This document shows, in pieces, positions 8,004 to 17,383 of a stretch of 64,000 bases of DNA. Under the pieces are notes generated by a model that saw nothing but the letters and a program-made list of their open reading frames with translations, was not told the DNA's origin and did no database searches. Numbering within the stretch: the stretch's first letter is position 1; each line of letters begins with the position of its first letter. The stretch comes from Rhodoferax sp. (lineage in GTDB: Bacteria > Pseudomonadota > Gammaproteobacteria > Burkholderiales > Burkholderiaceae_C): the NCBI RefSeq assembly GCF_012927445.1, contig NZ_JABBPD010000004.1:248001-312000 (forward strand), in the 5' to 3' direction. The translations under genes and the position numbers were made by a program.

Positions 8004-9308
8004 TCAGGTCGCACCCGACCCGGCAAGGGGACTTGCAAGCACCTTGTCGATGCGCTTGCCGTCCAGGTCAACCACCTCAAACAGCCAGTCTGCGCACTCA
8101 ATGCGCTCACCGACGGCCGGCAGATGGCCCGTGACGGACATCAGCAGACCCGCCACCGTGTTGTAGCGGCCACGGTCTTCCTCTGGCAGGTAGTCAAGGT
8201 CCAGGCGAACCTTGAGCTCGCTCACCGGCATCATGCCGTCCAGCAGCCACGAGCCATCGTCCCGCTGCGTGGCCCAGGCATCAATTTGCGCCCCGGGCTG
8301 TAATTCACCGGTAATGGCCTCCAGCAGGTCCCGCGGCGTCAGCAAGCCCTGCACCACGCCATACTCATCCACCACCAAGACAAACCGCCCCGCCTTGGCG
8401 CGAAACTGCTCCAGCAACTCCATGCCGCTCAACGTCTCGGGCACAAAAGAGGCGGAGGTCACATATTCTTCAATCGTTCCCGGCGCATTGGCGCCCAGTT
8501 CCAGCAGACGGCCAATGCTGATCTTGCCCACCACGTCGTCGAGCGAGCCACGGCATACCGGATACCAGGAATGAGCGCCGTTTCGGCCACCCGTGCCCGC
8601 GATCGTCAGGCTTTGCGCGACGGTGTTGCTGGCATCAAGCCATTCCACATCCGTGCGCGGGACCATCAACGAGGTCAGTGTCCGATCATCGAGATGAAAC
8701 ACGTTTTGCACCATTTGGTGCTCATGCTGCTCAATCACGCCCGCATCGACGCCTTCTTCCAGGCTGGCGGTAATTTCTTCCTCGGTGACCGCCCGCGTTG
8801 CATTGGTGTCAATACGCAGCAACTGGAGAACCGTCGCCGTGGAACCGGACAGCAATTTCACAAACGGACCGGCAGCAGTGGCCAACCACAACATGGGGCG
8901 TGACACCCAGCGCGCGACGGACTCAGGGTGCAACTGACCGATGCGCTTGGGCACCAGTTCACCAAAAATAATGGTTGTGTAGGTGATCAAGGTGACCACG
9001 ATGGCGGTGGCGGAAATAGCGGCCACGTTTTCTGCCATGCCCAATCCGTGCAGCCATGTGGCGACGCTTGGACTGAACGCAGCCTCGCCCACGATGCCGT
9101 TAAGCACCCCGATCGAGGTGATGCCGACCTGCACCGTCGACAAAAATTTATTGGGATTACCCTGCAACGCGAGCGCCGCCTGCGCCCCTTTGTCACCGGC
9201 TTCGGACATGGTGTTGAGCCGTGCTTTTCGGCTAAACGCCAACGCCAACTCTGACATGGCAAACACACCATTAAGCAATGTCAAAAAAATAATCAGCAAA
9301 AATTCCAT
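8004..9308 (-). CDS. CNNM/CorC-HlyC family membrane protein with CBS domains
   Basis: The 434-residue protein has the full UPF0053 layout. An N-terminal DUF21 region has several membrane segments (MEFLLIIFLTLLNGVFAMSE, then GITSIGVLNGIVGE and a third around residues 95-125). A CBS pair covers about residues 205-335 (VPRTDVEWLD, VDEYGVVQGLLTPRDLLEAI), and a C-terminal CorC_HlyC domain follows (ADWLFEVVDLDGKRIDKVL). Relatives are linked to Mg/Co efflux or resistance, and the older name hemolysin is probably misleading. The ATG at 9308 lies 15 bp from the divergent apaH start, so the promoters must overlap. Confidence 0.9.
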   Translation of the reverse strand: MEFLLIIFLTLLNGVFAMSELALAFSRKARLNTMSEAGDKGAQAALALQGNPNKFLSTVQVGITSIGVLNGIVGEAAFSPSVATWLHGLGMAENVAAISATAIVVTLITYTTIIFGELVPKRIGQLHPESVARWVSRPMLWLATAAGPFVKLLSGSTATVLQLLRIDTNATRAVTEEEITASLEEGVDAGVIEQHEHQMVQNVFHLDDRTLTSLMVPRTDVEWLDASNTVAQSLTIAGTGGRNGAHSWYPVCRGSLDDVVGKISIGRLLELGANAPGTIEEYVTSASFVPETLSGMELLEQFRAKAGRFVLVVDEYGVVQGLLTPRDLLEAITGELQPGAQIDAWATQRDDGSWLLDGMMPVSELKVRLDLDYLPEEDRGRYNTVAGLLMSVTGHLPAVGERIECADWLFEVVDLDGKRIDKVLASPLAGSGAT

Positions 9309-9323
9309 GAATCAAGAGCGAGA

Positions 9324-10187
9324 ATGAACACCATGGCACTCTACCTTATTGGTGACGTGCAGGGTTGCGATAGCGCCCTGCAGCGCTTGCTGGATGAAAT
9401 TTCTTTTTCGGCGAGCCGCGACACGCTCTACATGCTGGGTGACCTGGTCAACCGCGGACCAGAATCGGCCGCCGTGCTGCGGCGTTTGATGGCGTATGGT
9501 GGATCGGCTCAATCCGTGCTGGGCAACCACGATTTGCATCTGCTGGCCGTTGCCTATGGCGCGCGCAAGCCGCACCGCAAAGACACCCTGACAGGCATTC
9601 TGGACGCCCCCGACCGGCAGGCGATGCTGGACTGGCTGCGCTGGCAACGCATGGCGATCCTTGAAAACATCGATGGTCATGAGGTTTTAATGATCCACGC
9701 CGGCGTTCTGCCTTCGTGGACAGCTACCAAAACAATAGCATTGGCCAGCGAGGTGGAGTCCATTCTGCGCAGCCCTGCGCTGGGCGACTTTTTGCAGCAG
9801 ATGTACGGTGATGAGCCAAACTTCTGGAGCGAGACGCTGACCGGCACGGCCCGCTTGCGCGTGATTGTGAACGCACTCACCCGACTGCGGTTTTGTGATG
9901 CCGATGGCTGGATGGACTTTGTCAGCAAAGAAGGTGCCGGTGCCACGCCGCCAGGCTACTGGCCGTGGTTTGATGCGCCGAATCGCCAAACCGCGGGTGT
10001 CACCGTCGCCTTTGGCCACTGGTCAACGTTGGGTTGGATCAATCGCCCAGAGGTCTTGTCGCTGGACACGGGTTGCGTTTGGGGAGGCTGTTTGAGCGCC
10101 TTGCGCGTAGGCGGCGCCAAGACCAGCGTCACACTCAGGCAGGAGCTGATCCAGGTGAAGTGCGAGCAGGCACAAAAACCCGGCTAA
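9324..10187 (+). CDS. apaH: Symmetrical bis(5'-nucleosyl)-tetraphosphatase ApaH
   Basis: ApaH hydrolyses Ap4A to two ADP, and also acts on Np4-capped RNA. The metallophosphoesterase motifs are present: GDVQGC, GDLVNRGP, LGNHDLHLL, and later MIHAGVLP with FGHWS. Length (287 residues) is normal. The start could be 9324 (MNTMAL) or 9333 (MALYLIGDVQGC). The stretch coding TATKTIALASE (9721-9740) resembles an inverted half copy of the dispersed repeat found elsewhere in the window. The gene is divergent from the CorC-like gene and convergent with rhlE. Confidence 0.95.
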   Translation: MNTMALYLIGDVQGCDSALQRLLDEISFSASRDTLYMLGDLVNRGPESAAVLRRLMAYGGSAQSVLGNHDLHLLAVAYGARKPHRKDTLTGILDAPDRQAMLDWLRWQRMAILENIDGHEVLMIHAGVLPSWTATKTIALASEVESILRSPALGDFLQQMYGDEPNFWSETLTGTARLRVIVNALTRLRFCDADGWMDFVSKEGAGATPPGYWPWFDAPNRQTAGVTVAFGHWSTLGWINRPEVLSLDTGCVWGGCLSALRVGGAKTSVTLRQELIQVKCEQAQKPG

Positions 10188-10189
10188 AA

Positions 10190-10207
10190 CCCGGCGGAAC
10201 CGCCGGG
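10190..10207. terminator. GC-rich hairpin between convergent apaH and rhlE
   Basis: CCCGGCGG-AA-CCGCCGGG is a perfect 8-bp inverted repeat lying between the two stop codons (10187 and 10220). It lacks a T run, so it may act as a bidirectional stabiliser or weak terminator. Confidence 0.5.
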
Positions 10208-10219
10208 CCAGCCTTCAGA

Positions 10220-11746
10220 TCAAGACGTGACTTCGGCCTTGAACAGCGCCGCAATCCGGCGTTTGGGTTTGATATTGGCCGAAATGCTGCGCGTACCTTG
10301 TTTGACGGTGGCCTCCCAAGACGGCACCACCTCGGAGGCGGGAGCCGGCTCGTAAGGCTTGTCAAAAAACGGATCCCGCGACGCGGGTGTCGACCGCGTG
10401 AAATCGCGGCGGGGAGCACGTTCTTGCCGGGCATATTGCCCTTCCTGGGCCACGTCCCGTGTCGGACCCGTCCGGTGATTGCCCGGGCGCGAGTCGTCTT
10501 GCGCCCCTTCGGCGTACATGCGACGGCCGTCGTTGATACGGCCCTGTTTGCGAATGTCCGGCACATCTTCGTCAAACTCGACGGCCTCTAACTCAATTTT
10601 TGTTTTGGTGAGTTTTTCAATCTCGCCAACCAGACGGGCATCGCTCTTGGACACGAAAGTGACCGCCAGACCTGCCGCCCCGGCACGCCCGGTGCGACCA
10701 ATGCGGTGCACGTAGTCTTCGGCATTGAAAGGCACATCGAAGTTGAACACGGCCGGCACATCCTTGATGTCCAGCCCGCGCGCCGCCACGTCGGTACACA
10801 CCAGCAAATCGACTTCGCCTTTTTTGAAGGAGTCGAGCGCCTTCAAACGTTCATCCTGGCTCTTGTCGCCATGCAGTGCGGTGGTTTTCAGGCCTTCCCG
10901 CTCCAACGAACGGGCCAGGCGGGCGCAGCCCAGCTTGCTGTTTACAAACACAAAGGCCTGCTTCATGCCGCGCTGCTTCAGAATCTGATGCAACGCGTGG
11001 CGTTTGTCGTCGTCGCCGACGCTATAGAAACGCTGCTCGACGGTGGACGCGGTGGCATTGGACCGGGCGACTTCAATCGTCACCGGATCTTGCAGGTAAC
11101 TGCTGGACAGGCGTTTGATCTCGGGCGAGAACGTGGCCGAGAACAGCAGCGTGATGCGCTGCTTGGGCAGGTAGCTCAAAATGCGCTGCAAATCGGGCAG
11201 AAAACCAATGTCCAGCATGCGGTCGGCTTCGTCCAGCACCACGTACTCAACCTGGTTAAGCACGGCGTTCTTGGCCTCAATGTGGTCCAGCAGGCGACCC
11301 GGTGTGGCGACCAGAATTTCAACGCCCTTTTTCAATTCGATGGTCTGGGGCTTCATGTCCATGCCGCCGAACACCACGGCACTGCGCAACTGGGTGTATT
11401 TGGCATAGTCCTTGATGGCCTGCGCCACCTGGTCGGCCAGTTCACGGGTGGGCAACAGCACCAAGGCGCGCACGGGATGGCGGGCGGGTGAGGTCGAGCT
11501 GCTCTCGTGCCGCAGCATGCGTTGCAGGAGCGGCAAAGCAAATGCGGCCGTCTTGCCGGTGCCGGTCTGGGCGGCGCCCATCACATCGCGGCCTTGCAAC
11601 ACCACGGGAATGGCTTGGGCCTGGATCGGGGTCATGGACTCGTAGCCCATTTCAGCCACAGCGCGGGCCAAGGGAGCGGCCAATTGCAACTGGGCAAAGG
11701 CCATGGGCAAAGTGTCGGAAGTCAGTTCAGAGTTTAAATCGGTCAT
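10220..11746 (-). CDS. rhlE: DEAD-box RNA helicase RhlE-like
   Basis: All helicase motifs are visible in order: Q motif (GYESMTPIQAQAIP), motif I AQTGTGKT, Ia PTRELADQV, II VLDEADRMLD, III FSATFS, IV FVNSKL, V DVAARGLDI, VI HRIGRTGRAG. The core ends near residue 375. A basic, disordered tail follows (QGRINDGRRMYAEG and an Arg/Pro-rich stretch), ending in a Lys/Arg cluster (IKPKRRIAAL), as expected for an RNA-binding extension. The total of 508 residues fits RhlE, which acts in RNA decay and ribosome maturation. The upstream region holds a copy of the dispersed repeat. Confidence 0.93.
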   Translation of the reverse strand: MTDLNSELTSDTLPMAFAQLQLAAPLARAVAEMGYESMTPIQAQAIPVVLQGRDVMGAAQTGTGKTAAFALPLLQRMLRHESSSTSPARHPVRALVLLPTRELADQVAQAIKDYAKYTQLRSAVVFGGMDMKPQTIELKKGVEILVATPGRLLDHIEAKNAVLNQVEYVVLDEADRMLDIGFLPDLQRILSYLPKQRITLLFSATFSPEIKRLSSSYLQDPVTIEVARSNATASTVEQRFYSVGDDDKRHALHQILKQRGMKQAFVFVNSKLGCARLARSLEREGLKTTALHGDKSQDERLKALDSFKKGEVDLLVCTDVAARGLDIKDVPAVFNFDVPFNAEDYVHRIGRTGRAGAAGLAVTFVSKSDARLVGEIEKLTKTKIELEAVEFDEDVPDIRKQGRINDGRRMYAEGAQDDSRPGNHRTGPTRDVAQEGQYARQERAPRRDFTRSTPASRDPFFDKPYEPAPASEVVPSWEATVKQGTRSISANIKPKRRIAALFKAEVTS

Positions 11747-11763
11747 TCATAGCCAAAGTCAGG

Positions 11764-11806
11764 TGCTATCAATCCGATAGCTGATCGCACCCCAAGGACT
11801 GGGGGC
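11764..11806 (+). repeat. Dispersed repeat, copy 1 (divergent)
   Basis: TGCTATCAATCCGATAGCT, then a GC-rich middle and GGGGGC, matches the shape of the other copies in the window (TGCTATT-n-ATAGCTACT ... GACGGGGGCT). It lies just upstream of rhlE and is one of the weaker copies. Confidence 0.5.
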
Positions 11807-11862
11807 AAACCCGTATTATCCTCTATACCGAAAAAACAGGCACAACAGCCGACGCGCCGACC

Positions 11863-12429
11863 TCAGGCACGGGGCAGCGTCACCCCCACTTGGCCCTGGT
11901 ATTTGCCGCCGCGATCCTTGTAACTGGTTTCGCAAACTTCATCGCTTTCGAAGAACAACACCTGCGCGCAGCCCTCGCCCGCGTAAATTTTGGCTGGCAG
12001 TGGCGTGGTGTTTGAAAACTCCAACGTGACGTAGCCTTCCCATTCCGGCTCAAACGGTGTCACGTTGACGATGATGCCGCAGCGGGCGTAGGTGCTTTTA
12101 CCCAGACAGATGGTGAGGACGTTGCGCGGAATGCGGAAGTACTCCAACGTGCGCGCCAGCGCAAAGCTGTTGGGCGGAATGATGCAGCTGTCGCCGTGAA
12201 AATCGACAAAGCTTTTTTCGTCAAAGTTCTTCGGGTCGACCACGGTGCTGTGGATGTTGGTGAACACCTTGAATTCAGGAGCGCAGCGGATGTCATAGCC
12301 ATAGCTGCTGGTGCCGTAACTGATGATTTTGTTGCCGTCGCGCTCGCGCACCTGGCGCGGCTCAAACGGCTCGATCATGCCGGTGGTCTCGGCCATGTGG
12401 CGAATCCATTTGTCACTTTTAATAGTCAT
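11863..12429 (-). CDS. dcd: dCTP deaminase
   Basis: The enzyme deaminates dCTP to dUTP, feeding dTMP synthesis. The 188-residue protein has the family hallmarks: [14 protein letters not shown] start, [46 protein letters not shown] with the catalytic Glu, and [13 protein letters not shown] ribosome site lies upstream of the ATG at 12429. No sign of fusion with a dUTPase. It appears to be a single-gene unit. Confidence 0.97.
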   Translation of the reverse strand: MTIKSDKWIRHMAETTGMIEPFEPRQVRERDGNKIISYGTSSYGYDIRCAPEFKVFTNIHSTVVDPKNFDEKSFVDFHGDSCIIPPNSFALARTLEYFRIPRNVLTICLGKSTYARCGIIVNVTPFEPEWEGYVTLEFSNTTPLPAKIYAGEGCAQVLFFESDEVCETSYKDRGGKYQGQVGVTLPRA

Positions 12430-12515
12430 GGGAACGAAACTCCTGTGTTGCCACGATTGTAAGCAGGCAAACCAAGCGGCTTAAGCTGTATGACGCCTCA
12501 AACCAGCACAATTTT

Positions 12516-12570
12516 CACTATTAATTTAAGAGCTACTTACACAATATAGACGGGGGCTAGAGGCTTAAAA
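12516..12570 (+). repeat. Dispersed repeat, copy 2
   Basis: CACTATTAATTTAAGAGCTA, then CTTACACAATATAGACGGGG and GCTAGAGGCTTAAAA. It lies in the dcd/guaD spacer, and its right end supplies the TAA stop codon of the guanine deaminase gene (12565-12567). Confidence 0.75.
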
Positions 12571-13902
12571 GGCTTGAGAAATCACAGTCTTCTCGATCAA
12601 ACGGTCATCCCCCAGCACGATCATGGCGAACAGCAGTTCGTCCAGGCTGTTGGCATGGGCGGTTCTGCGCGCCAGCAAGGGCGTGGCCTTCGGGTTCAGC
12701 ACCACAAAATCCGCTTCACAACCGGGCAGCAGATTGCCGACGGCCGGCCGACCTCGTTGGCCATCCAGTCCCAGCGCTTGCGCCGCACCGGCTGTGTGCT
12801 GCCACCACAGGTGCTGCGGCGACAGGGACAAGCCCAGCTTGGTCTGCCCTTCCCGCCCCACGTAATAGGCGGCCAGCATGGTGTGAAACGGGCTGAAACT
12901 GGTGCCGCCACCGACATCGCTGGCCAGGCCGTAGCGGAAGCCAACGCGGTCCGCCCCCGCATAGTCAAAAAAACCGCTGCCCAAAAACAGATTGCTGGTC
13001 GGGCTGATCGCCGCCACCGCCCCGGTGTCGCGCATCAGGGCACGATCCTCATCGTCAAAGTGGATGCAATGGGCGTAGACCGCGCGCTCCCGCATCAGGC
13101 CGAAATCCGCGTAGGTCGCCAGATAGCTGCGCGAATCCGGAAACAGCTCGCGCGCCCATTTGATTTCATCCTTGTTTTCCGCCACATGCGACTGAATCCA
13201 CACCTCGGGGTATTTGGCGGCCAACTCCCCGGCGCCGCGCAGCTGGGCCTCACTGCAACTCGGGGCAAACCGCGGCGTGATGGCGTAGCCCAGCCGGCCC
13301 TTGCCGTGCCACTGTTTGATCAACGCCTCAGTGTCCATCAGGCTTTGTTCGGTTACGTTACGTGAACCGTCGGCGCCGGCACGATTGCGCACCTCGACCG
13401 GGGCATTGCGGTCCATCAGGCACAGGCCGGTGATCAGGCGCAGCTGCCGGGCGTGCGCCTCGGTGAACAGAGCCTGAACCGATTCGCTGTGCGAAGTGGC
13501 AAACGCCAGCGCGGTGGTGACACCGTTGCGCAACAGTTCCGCTATGAAAAACGCAGCTGCTTGCGCACTGTAGTCGGGGGCTTCAAAACGTTTTTCTTCA
13601 GGAAAGGTGTAGTACTTCAGCCACGGCAACAAGCCGTCAGCGGGTGAGCCAATGATGTCCGTCTGTGGGAAGTGGATGTGCATGTCCACAAAGCCGGGGG
13701 CGATGATGCGCCCCGGCAGGTGTTCCAGCGCGACATCGGGCCATTGATCCTTCAGATCGCGGTACGGTCCCACCGCCTGCACCACCTGCGTGCCATGGGC
13801 ATCCGGCCCGACCACCAGCAGGCCGTCTTCTTCAAATATCGCCGAATGGCGTGGTTCGCAATCAGGGGCAAAGCGGAGGATGGCGGCGCGGTAGGCTTTC
13901 AT
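12565..13902 (-). CDS. guaD: Guanine deaminase
   Basis: The enzyme converts guanine to xanthine and ammonia. I start at the ATG at 13902 (MKAYRAAILRFAPD), 28 codons inside the longest frame, because the extra N-terminus is unlike the family. The 445-residue product has the amidohydrolase features: FVDMHIHFPQTDI (HxH plus the typical FPQTD), a PLLP-like substrate loop region, QSHVAENKDEI, YAHCIHFDDEDRAL, and SDVGGGTSFS. It heads a leftward group with a BMP-type binding protein and an adenine deaminase, consistent with purine salvage. Confidence 0.94.
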   Translation of the reverse strand: MKAYRAAILRFAPDCEPRHSAIFEEDGLLVVGPDAHGTQVVQAVGPYRDLKDQWPDVALEHLPGRIIAPGFVDMHIHFPQTDIIGSPADGLLPWLKYYTFPEEKRFEAPDYSAQAAAFFIAELLRNGVTTALAFATSHSESVQALFTEAHARQLRLITGLCLMDRNAPVEVRNRAGADGSRNVTEQSLMDTEALIKQWHGKGRLGYAITPRFAPSCSEAQLRGAGELAAKYPEVWIQSHVAENKDEIKWARELFPDSRSYLATYADFGLMRERAVYAHCIHFDDEDRALMRDTGAVAAISPTSNLFLGSGFFDYAGADRVGFRYGLASDVGGGTSFSPFHTMLAAYYVGREGQTKLGLSLSPQHLWWQHTAGAAQALGLDGQRGRPAVGNLLPGCEADFVVLNPKATPLLARRTAHANSLDELLFAMIVLGDDRLIEKTVISQAF

Positions 13903-13989
13903 GGTGAATGAGCTTAACCGCTCGCCCCGGCCCAACCCTGACACAGCGTCAAATTGGCCCGGCGCCTTGCCTGCTTTGGTGAACAAGCG

Positions 13990-15084
13990 TCAGGGCAGTT
14001 TGCCCTGCACCCCTTGCACCAGCCAGTTCATTTTGCGAATCTGATCGTCGTTGAGCGTATGGCCCCTGGCGATTGCCTCTTTGCCTTGGTTGTCCAGCAC
14101 GGTTTTCGTGGCATGGAACGGATGCAGTTTGCCCGCCGCAATGTCCTTTTGTCGTGCCAGTACTTCGGCCTGCACGGCCTTGGGCACTTTGGCGCCAAAG
14201 CCGTCGATCTTGATCATGCCCTCCTTGACGCCACCCCAAACGGCACCACTTTGCCAAGTGCCGTCCAGCACGGCTTGGGTACGCTGGGTGTAGTACTGGC
14301 CCCATTGGTGGGTTACCGCCACGATTTGCGCATCGGGGGCAATTTTTCGCATGTCCGAATGGTAGGCCACCGCCAGTTTGCCGCGTTCCTGCGCCGCGGC
14401 CATGATGGCCGATGAACCGGTGTGAAAGGCAATCACATCCACGTTTTGGTTGAACAGCGTCATGGCGGCGTCACGCTCGCGCGTCGGATCAAACCAGACA
14501 TTGAGCCACACCACTTTGACCTCGGCCCTGGGGTTGACTGAACGCATCCCCAAAGTAAAGGCATTGATGCCCTGCAGCACTTCGGGAATCGGAAAACCCG
14601 CGACGTAGCCCGCCAGGTTGGTGCGCGTCATGCGCCCGGCGGCGATGCCCGCCAGGTAGCGGCCCTCGTAATAGCGCGCATTGGCCACCGCAACATTGGG
14701 CGCGGTCTTGTAGCCGGTGATGGACTCGAATTTAACGTCCGGAAATTCCTGCGCCACCTTGAGCGTGGGTTCCATGTAGCCGAAACTGGGCGTGAAAATG
14801 AGCTTGTGCCCGGTGGCCGCCAAATCGCGAATCACGCGTTCGGCATCCGCCCCTTCGGCTACGTTTTCGACATAGGTGGTTTTAACCCGAGCGCCCAAGG
14901 CCGCCTGCACGGCCCGGCGGCCCTCATCATGCTGGCGCACCCAACCGGCATCGGTCAGCGGGGCCACATAGACAAAGCCGACTTGCAACGGTTCTTTGGC
15001 GGCGGTGGCCGGCGGGATAGTTTGCGAAAAAACGGGCGAAATAAAACAGGCGGCCGCAAGCGCGGCTACGAGGTTTTTGTACAT
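13990..15084 (-). CDS. BMP-family periplasmic binding protein (probable purine/nucleoside ABC transporter component)
   Basis: The 364-residue precursor has a signal peptide (MYKNLVAALAAACFISPVFS) and the Bmp/PnrA-like fold: VGFVYVAPLTDAGWVRQHDEG, IFTPSFGYMEPTLKVA, RYYEGRYLAGIAAGRMT, VIAFHTGSSAIMAAAQE, and GFGAKVPKAV. The family binds nucleosides or purines for ABC import. No permease or ATPase gene of the same system is in the window. Its position between guanine and adenine deaminases supports a purine-type ligand, which is inference. The signal peptide lacks a clear lipobox. Confidence 0.88.
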   Translation of the reverse strand: MYKNLVAALAAACFISPVFSQTIPPATAAKEPLQVGFVYVAPLTDAGWVRQHDEGRRAVQAALGARVKTTYVENVAEGADAERVIRDLAATGHKLIFTPSFGYMEPTLKVAQEFPDVKFESITGYKTAPNVAVANARYYEGRYLAGIAAGRMTRTNLAGYVAGFPIPEVLQGINAFTLGMRSVNPRAEVKVVWLNVWFDPTRERDAAMTLFNQNVDVIAFHTGSSAIMAAAQERGKLAVAYHSDMRKIAPDAQIVAVTHQWGQYYTQRTQAVLDGTWQSGAVWGGVKEGMIKIDGFGAKVPKAVQAEVLARQKDIAAGKLHPFHATKTVLDNQGKEAIARGHTLNDDQIRKMNWLVQGVQGKLP

Positions 15085-15192
15085 GGTGGTCCTCTACATG
15101 GCTCCGAAAACAAAAGACAAGGCCCGCCGGAGCAGCGGACCTTGGGGTTATTTTAACGGTGCAGGGGTTGCGGCAAGTTAGCCCAATAATCG

Positions 15193-16233
15193 TTACTGAA
15201 ACGTCTCGAAGACGCCATTCAAGCGGTCGATGTACTGGCGCTTGAGCTCATCATCAATAAAACTCGCCTCAAAACTGTTGTGCGCCAATTGGTAGGCGTG
15301 CTGGGCACCCAGATTCAGGGCGGCAAAGGTCTGGGTGAAGTTCTGGTTGATGTAGCCACCAAAGTAAGACGGATCATCCGAATTGACGGTCGCCACGATA
15401 CCGGCCTCCAGCAGGCGACCCAGATTGTGCTCGGCCAGCGTGGGAAACACCCGCAGCTTCAGATTCGAGAGCGGGCAGACCGTGAGTGGAATTCGGTCCT
15501 TGGCCAGACGCGCCATCAGCGCCGGGTCGCGCGTTGCCTGTACCCCATGATCAATGCGCGCGACCTTGAGCGCATCCAGCGCACTCCAGATGTAAGCCGG
15601 GGGCGCTTCCTCGCCCGCATGGGCCACCAGCCGCAGGCCCAGCGCGCGGGCTCGGGCAAACACGCGGGCAAACTTTTCCGGTGGATGGCCCAACTCACTC
15701 GACGCCAAACCCACACCCAGCAGCTTGTCACGCAGCGGCAAGACCTGCTCCAGACACTCAAAGGCCTCTTTTTCGCTCAGATGGCGGAGAAAACAAAGAA
15801 TCAAGGACGCGCTCATGCCAAATTCGGCACGGGCATCAACACAGGCGCGGTGCAGCCCGTTGATGACCACTTCCGTGCTCAGGCCGTGACCGGTATGCGT
15901 CTGTGTATCGAAAAAAATCTCGGCATGCACCACGTTGTCGGCGGCCGCGCGCGCCAGATAGGCATGCGCCATGTCATAGAAATCCTGCTCGGTGCGCAGC
16001 ACCAGCGTACCGGTGTGGTAGATATCCAGAAAGTCCTGAAGATTGTCAAAGACATAGGCGCTGCGCAGTGATTCCACATCCGGGTAGGCCATCGAGACCC
16101 CATTACGCAACCCCAGGGCAAACATCAGTTCCGGCTCCAGTGAGCCTTCAATGTGCATGTGTAACTCCGCCTTGGGCATCAGTCGCAACAGATCCGGCAA
16201 GCGTTCAGGGGAGACTGGTTTTACTTTCAGCAT
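15193..16233 (-). CDS. Adenine deaminase, adenosine-deaminase fold
   Basis: I start at the ATG at 16233, which has AAAGGA 8 nt upstream; the frame could open at a TTG 7 codons earlier. The 346-residue protein has ADA-fold motifs: ELHMHIEGSLEP (HxH), VAHAGEE, RIDHG, and NSDDPSYFGGY. The SDDP-x-YFGGY form is typical of the adenine deaminases (Aah1/ADE type) more than of true adenosine deaminases, which have TDDP. It should make hypoxanthine from adenine. Its upstream region abuts the tmRNA terminator. Confidence 0.9.
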   Translation of the reverse strand: MLKVKPVSPERLPDLLRLMPKAELHMHIEGSLEPELMFALGLRNGVSMAYPDVESLRSAYVFDNLQDFLDIYHTGTLVLRTEQDFYDMAHAYLARAAADNVVHAEIFFDTQTHTGHGLSTEVVINGLHRACVDARAEFGMSASLILCFLRHLSEKEAFECLEQVLPLRDKLLGVGLASSELGHPPEKFARVFARARALGLRLVAHAGEEAPPAYIWSALDALKVARIDHGVQATRDPALMARLAKDRIPLTVCPLSNLKLRVFPTLAEHNLGRLLEAGIVATVNSDDPSYFGGYINQNFTQTFAALNLGAQHAYQLAHNSFEASFIDDELKRQYIDRLNGVFETFQ

Positions 16234-16255
16234 GGGTAACATCCTTTTTTCCAAA

Positions 16256-16287
16256 GAAAAAGGCCGCTAACTCTCGTTAGCGGCCTT
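16256..16287 (-). terminator. tmRNA terminator
   Basis: GGCCGCTAAC-tctc-GTTAGCGGCC forms a perfect 10-bp stem. On the minus strand it is followed by a T run, starting 14 nt after the tmRNA 3' end. It also lies just upstream of the adenine deaminase start. Confidence 0.88.
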
Positions 16288-16299
16288 TGTCAGGTGCGG

Positions 16300-16686
16300 T
16301 GGTGGAGCTGGGGGGATTTGAACCCCCGTCCGCAAGCCTTGTTCGGGCAGATCTACATGTTTAGTGGTCTGATTTGAGTCTCGCCACCTGTGTCGCGCAG
16401 CCACACGCTACACAGGACGCCAGCACCCTATTTTCTTGCCCAAGGTTAAGGTACCCAGCCCTGAGCCAGCCGATGAAATTATCTTTACAGCCTGGAACTC
16501 TTAACTTGCGTTAAAAACCCCTTGCCCAGCCCATCGGCCTGCTGTTGTAAAGCTCACTGGCAATTAAGCAGCGAGTGCGAAACGTTCGTCGTTTGCAGTT
16601 AGTTTTTTTGAATCTGATTAACGAGCGCATTCAGCTCGACATGCACCACACCGCGTCCGAACCCACGTCGAAACCAGTGCAGCCCC
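16300..16686 (-). ncRNA. ssrA: tmRNA (10Sa RNA)
   Basis: On the minus strand the RNA starts GGGGCTGCACTGGTTTCGAC and ends with the T-arm GTTCAAATCCCCCC, then AGCTCC and ACCA at 16300. The 5' GGGGCTG pairs with the 3' CAGCTCC. The tag frame lies at 16564-16596 and encodes ANDERFALAA followed by TAA, ending in the LAA protease signal. The total of 387 nt is normal for a one-piece tmRNA. It rescues stalled ribosomes by trans-translation. No smpB is in the window. Confidence 0.98.
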
Positions 16687-16693
16687 AAGACTC

Positions 16694-17383
16694 CTATTTT
16701 AGGGCCTTGGCAAACAATTGCAAGAGGGCCCCCGGAGAATTAATAATGGCTTGCGCGCCCCACTGGGCGGGATCGGCTTTTTGGCCAAGGTAACCATAGG
16801 TGGCGGCTACCGTGCCCATGCCCGCGGCAAGACCGGCCACGATATCCCGCTCGTCGTCGCCCACATACAAACAGCGCGCAGGTGCAATGCCAAGCCGACT
16901 GGCAGCCTCAAGCAAGGGCGCGGGATGCGGTTTGGCATGGGGTGTCGTGTCGCCGCTGACCACCGCCCTGGCAGATGAAAACAGGGGCATGCTGCGCGTC
17001 AAGGGATCGGTAAAGCGGGCGGATTTGTTCGTTACAACCCCCCAAGGGAGATCAAGCGCCACCAAACGAGCGATCAAATCATCCACCCCGGCAAAGGCAT
17101 AGGTGCTTTGCGTCATGCACTGCTCGTAATTCATGAAGAATTCTTCGCGTAGCGCGGCGAAATCCGCGTGCTCTGGCGTCAGGCCAAACGCGACGCCAAT
17201 CATTCCACGCGCGCCTGCGCCAGCCATGGGGCGGTAATGTGCCAGCGGCAGCGAAGGCAAACCCCGATCCACACGCATTTTATCGGCCGCAGCGCCCAGA
17301 TCTGGCGCGCTGTCAATCAGGGTGCCGTCCAAATCGAAGAGCACGGCCTGCACGTCACTGAACATTCCGACGTTACCCGTCAT
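16694..17383 (-). CDS. gph: Phosphoglycolate phosphatase
   Basis: This 229-residue HAD hydrolase has motif I VLFDLDGTLIDSAPDLG, the Gph-like cap, motif II VVTNKS, and motifs III/IV KPHPAPLLEA and YVGDDERDIVAGLAAG. It dephosphorylates 2-phosphoglycolate, a product of DNA 3'-end repair and of photorespiration-like chemistry. Its ATG overlaps the ubiG stop (ATGA), a gene pair seen widely in proteobacteria. The tmRNA promoter lies across its stop codon. Confidence 0.94.
   Translation of the reverse strand: MTGNVGMFSDVQAVLFDLDGTLIDSAPDLGAAADKMRVDRGLPSLPLAHYRPMAGAGARGMIGVAFGLTPEHADFAALREEFFMNYEQCMTQSTYAFAGVDDLIARLVALDLPWGVVTNKSARFTDPLTRSMPLFSSARAVVSGDTTPHAKPHPAPLLEAASRLGIAPARCLYVGDDERDIVAGLAAGMGTVAATYGYLGQKADPAQWGAQAIINSPGALLQLFAKALK
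16696..16723 (-). promoter_or_regulatory. Sigma-70 promoter of ssrA
   Basis: On the minus strand TTGCAA (-35, 16718-16723), a 16-nt spacer and TAAAAT (-10, 16696-16701) precede the tmRNA 5' end by 9 nt. The site sits across the end of gph. Confidence 0.8.
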
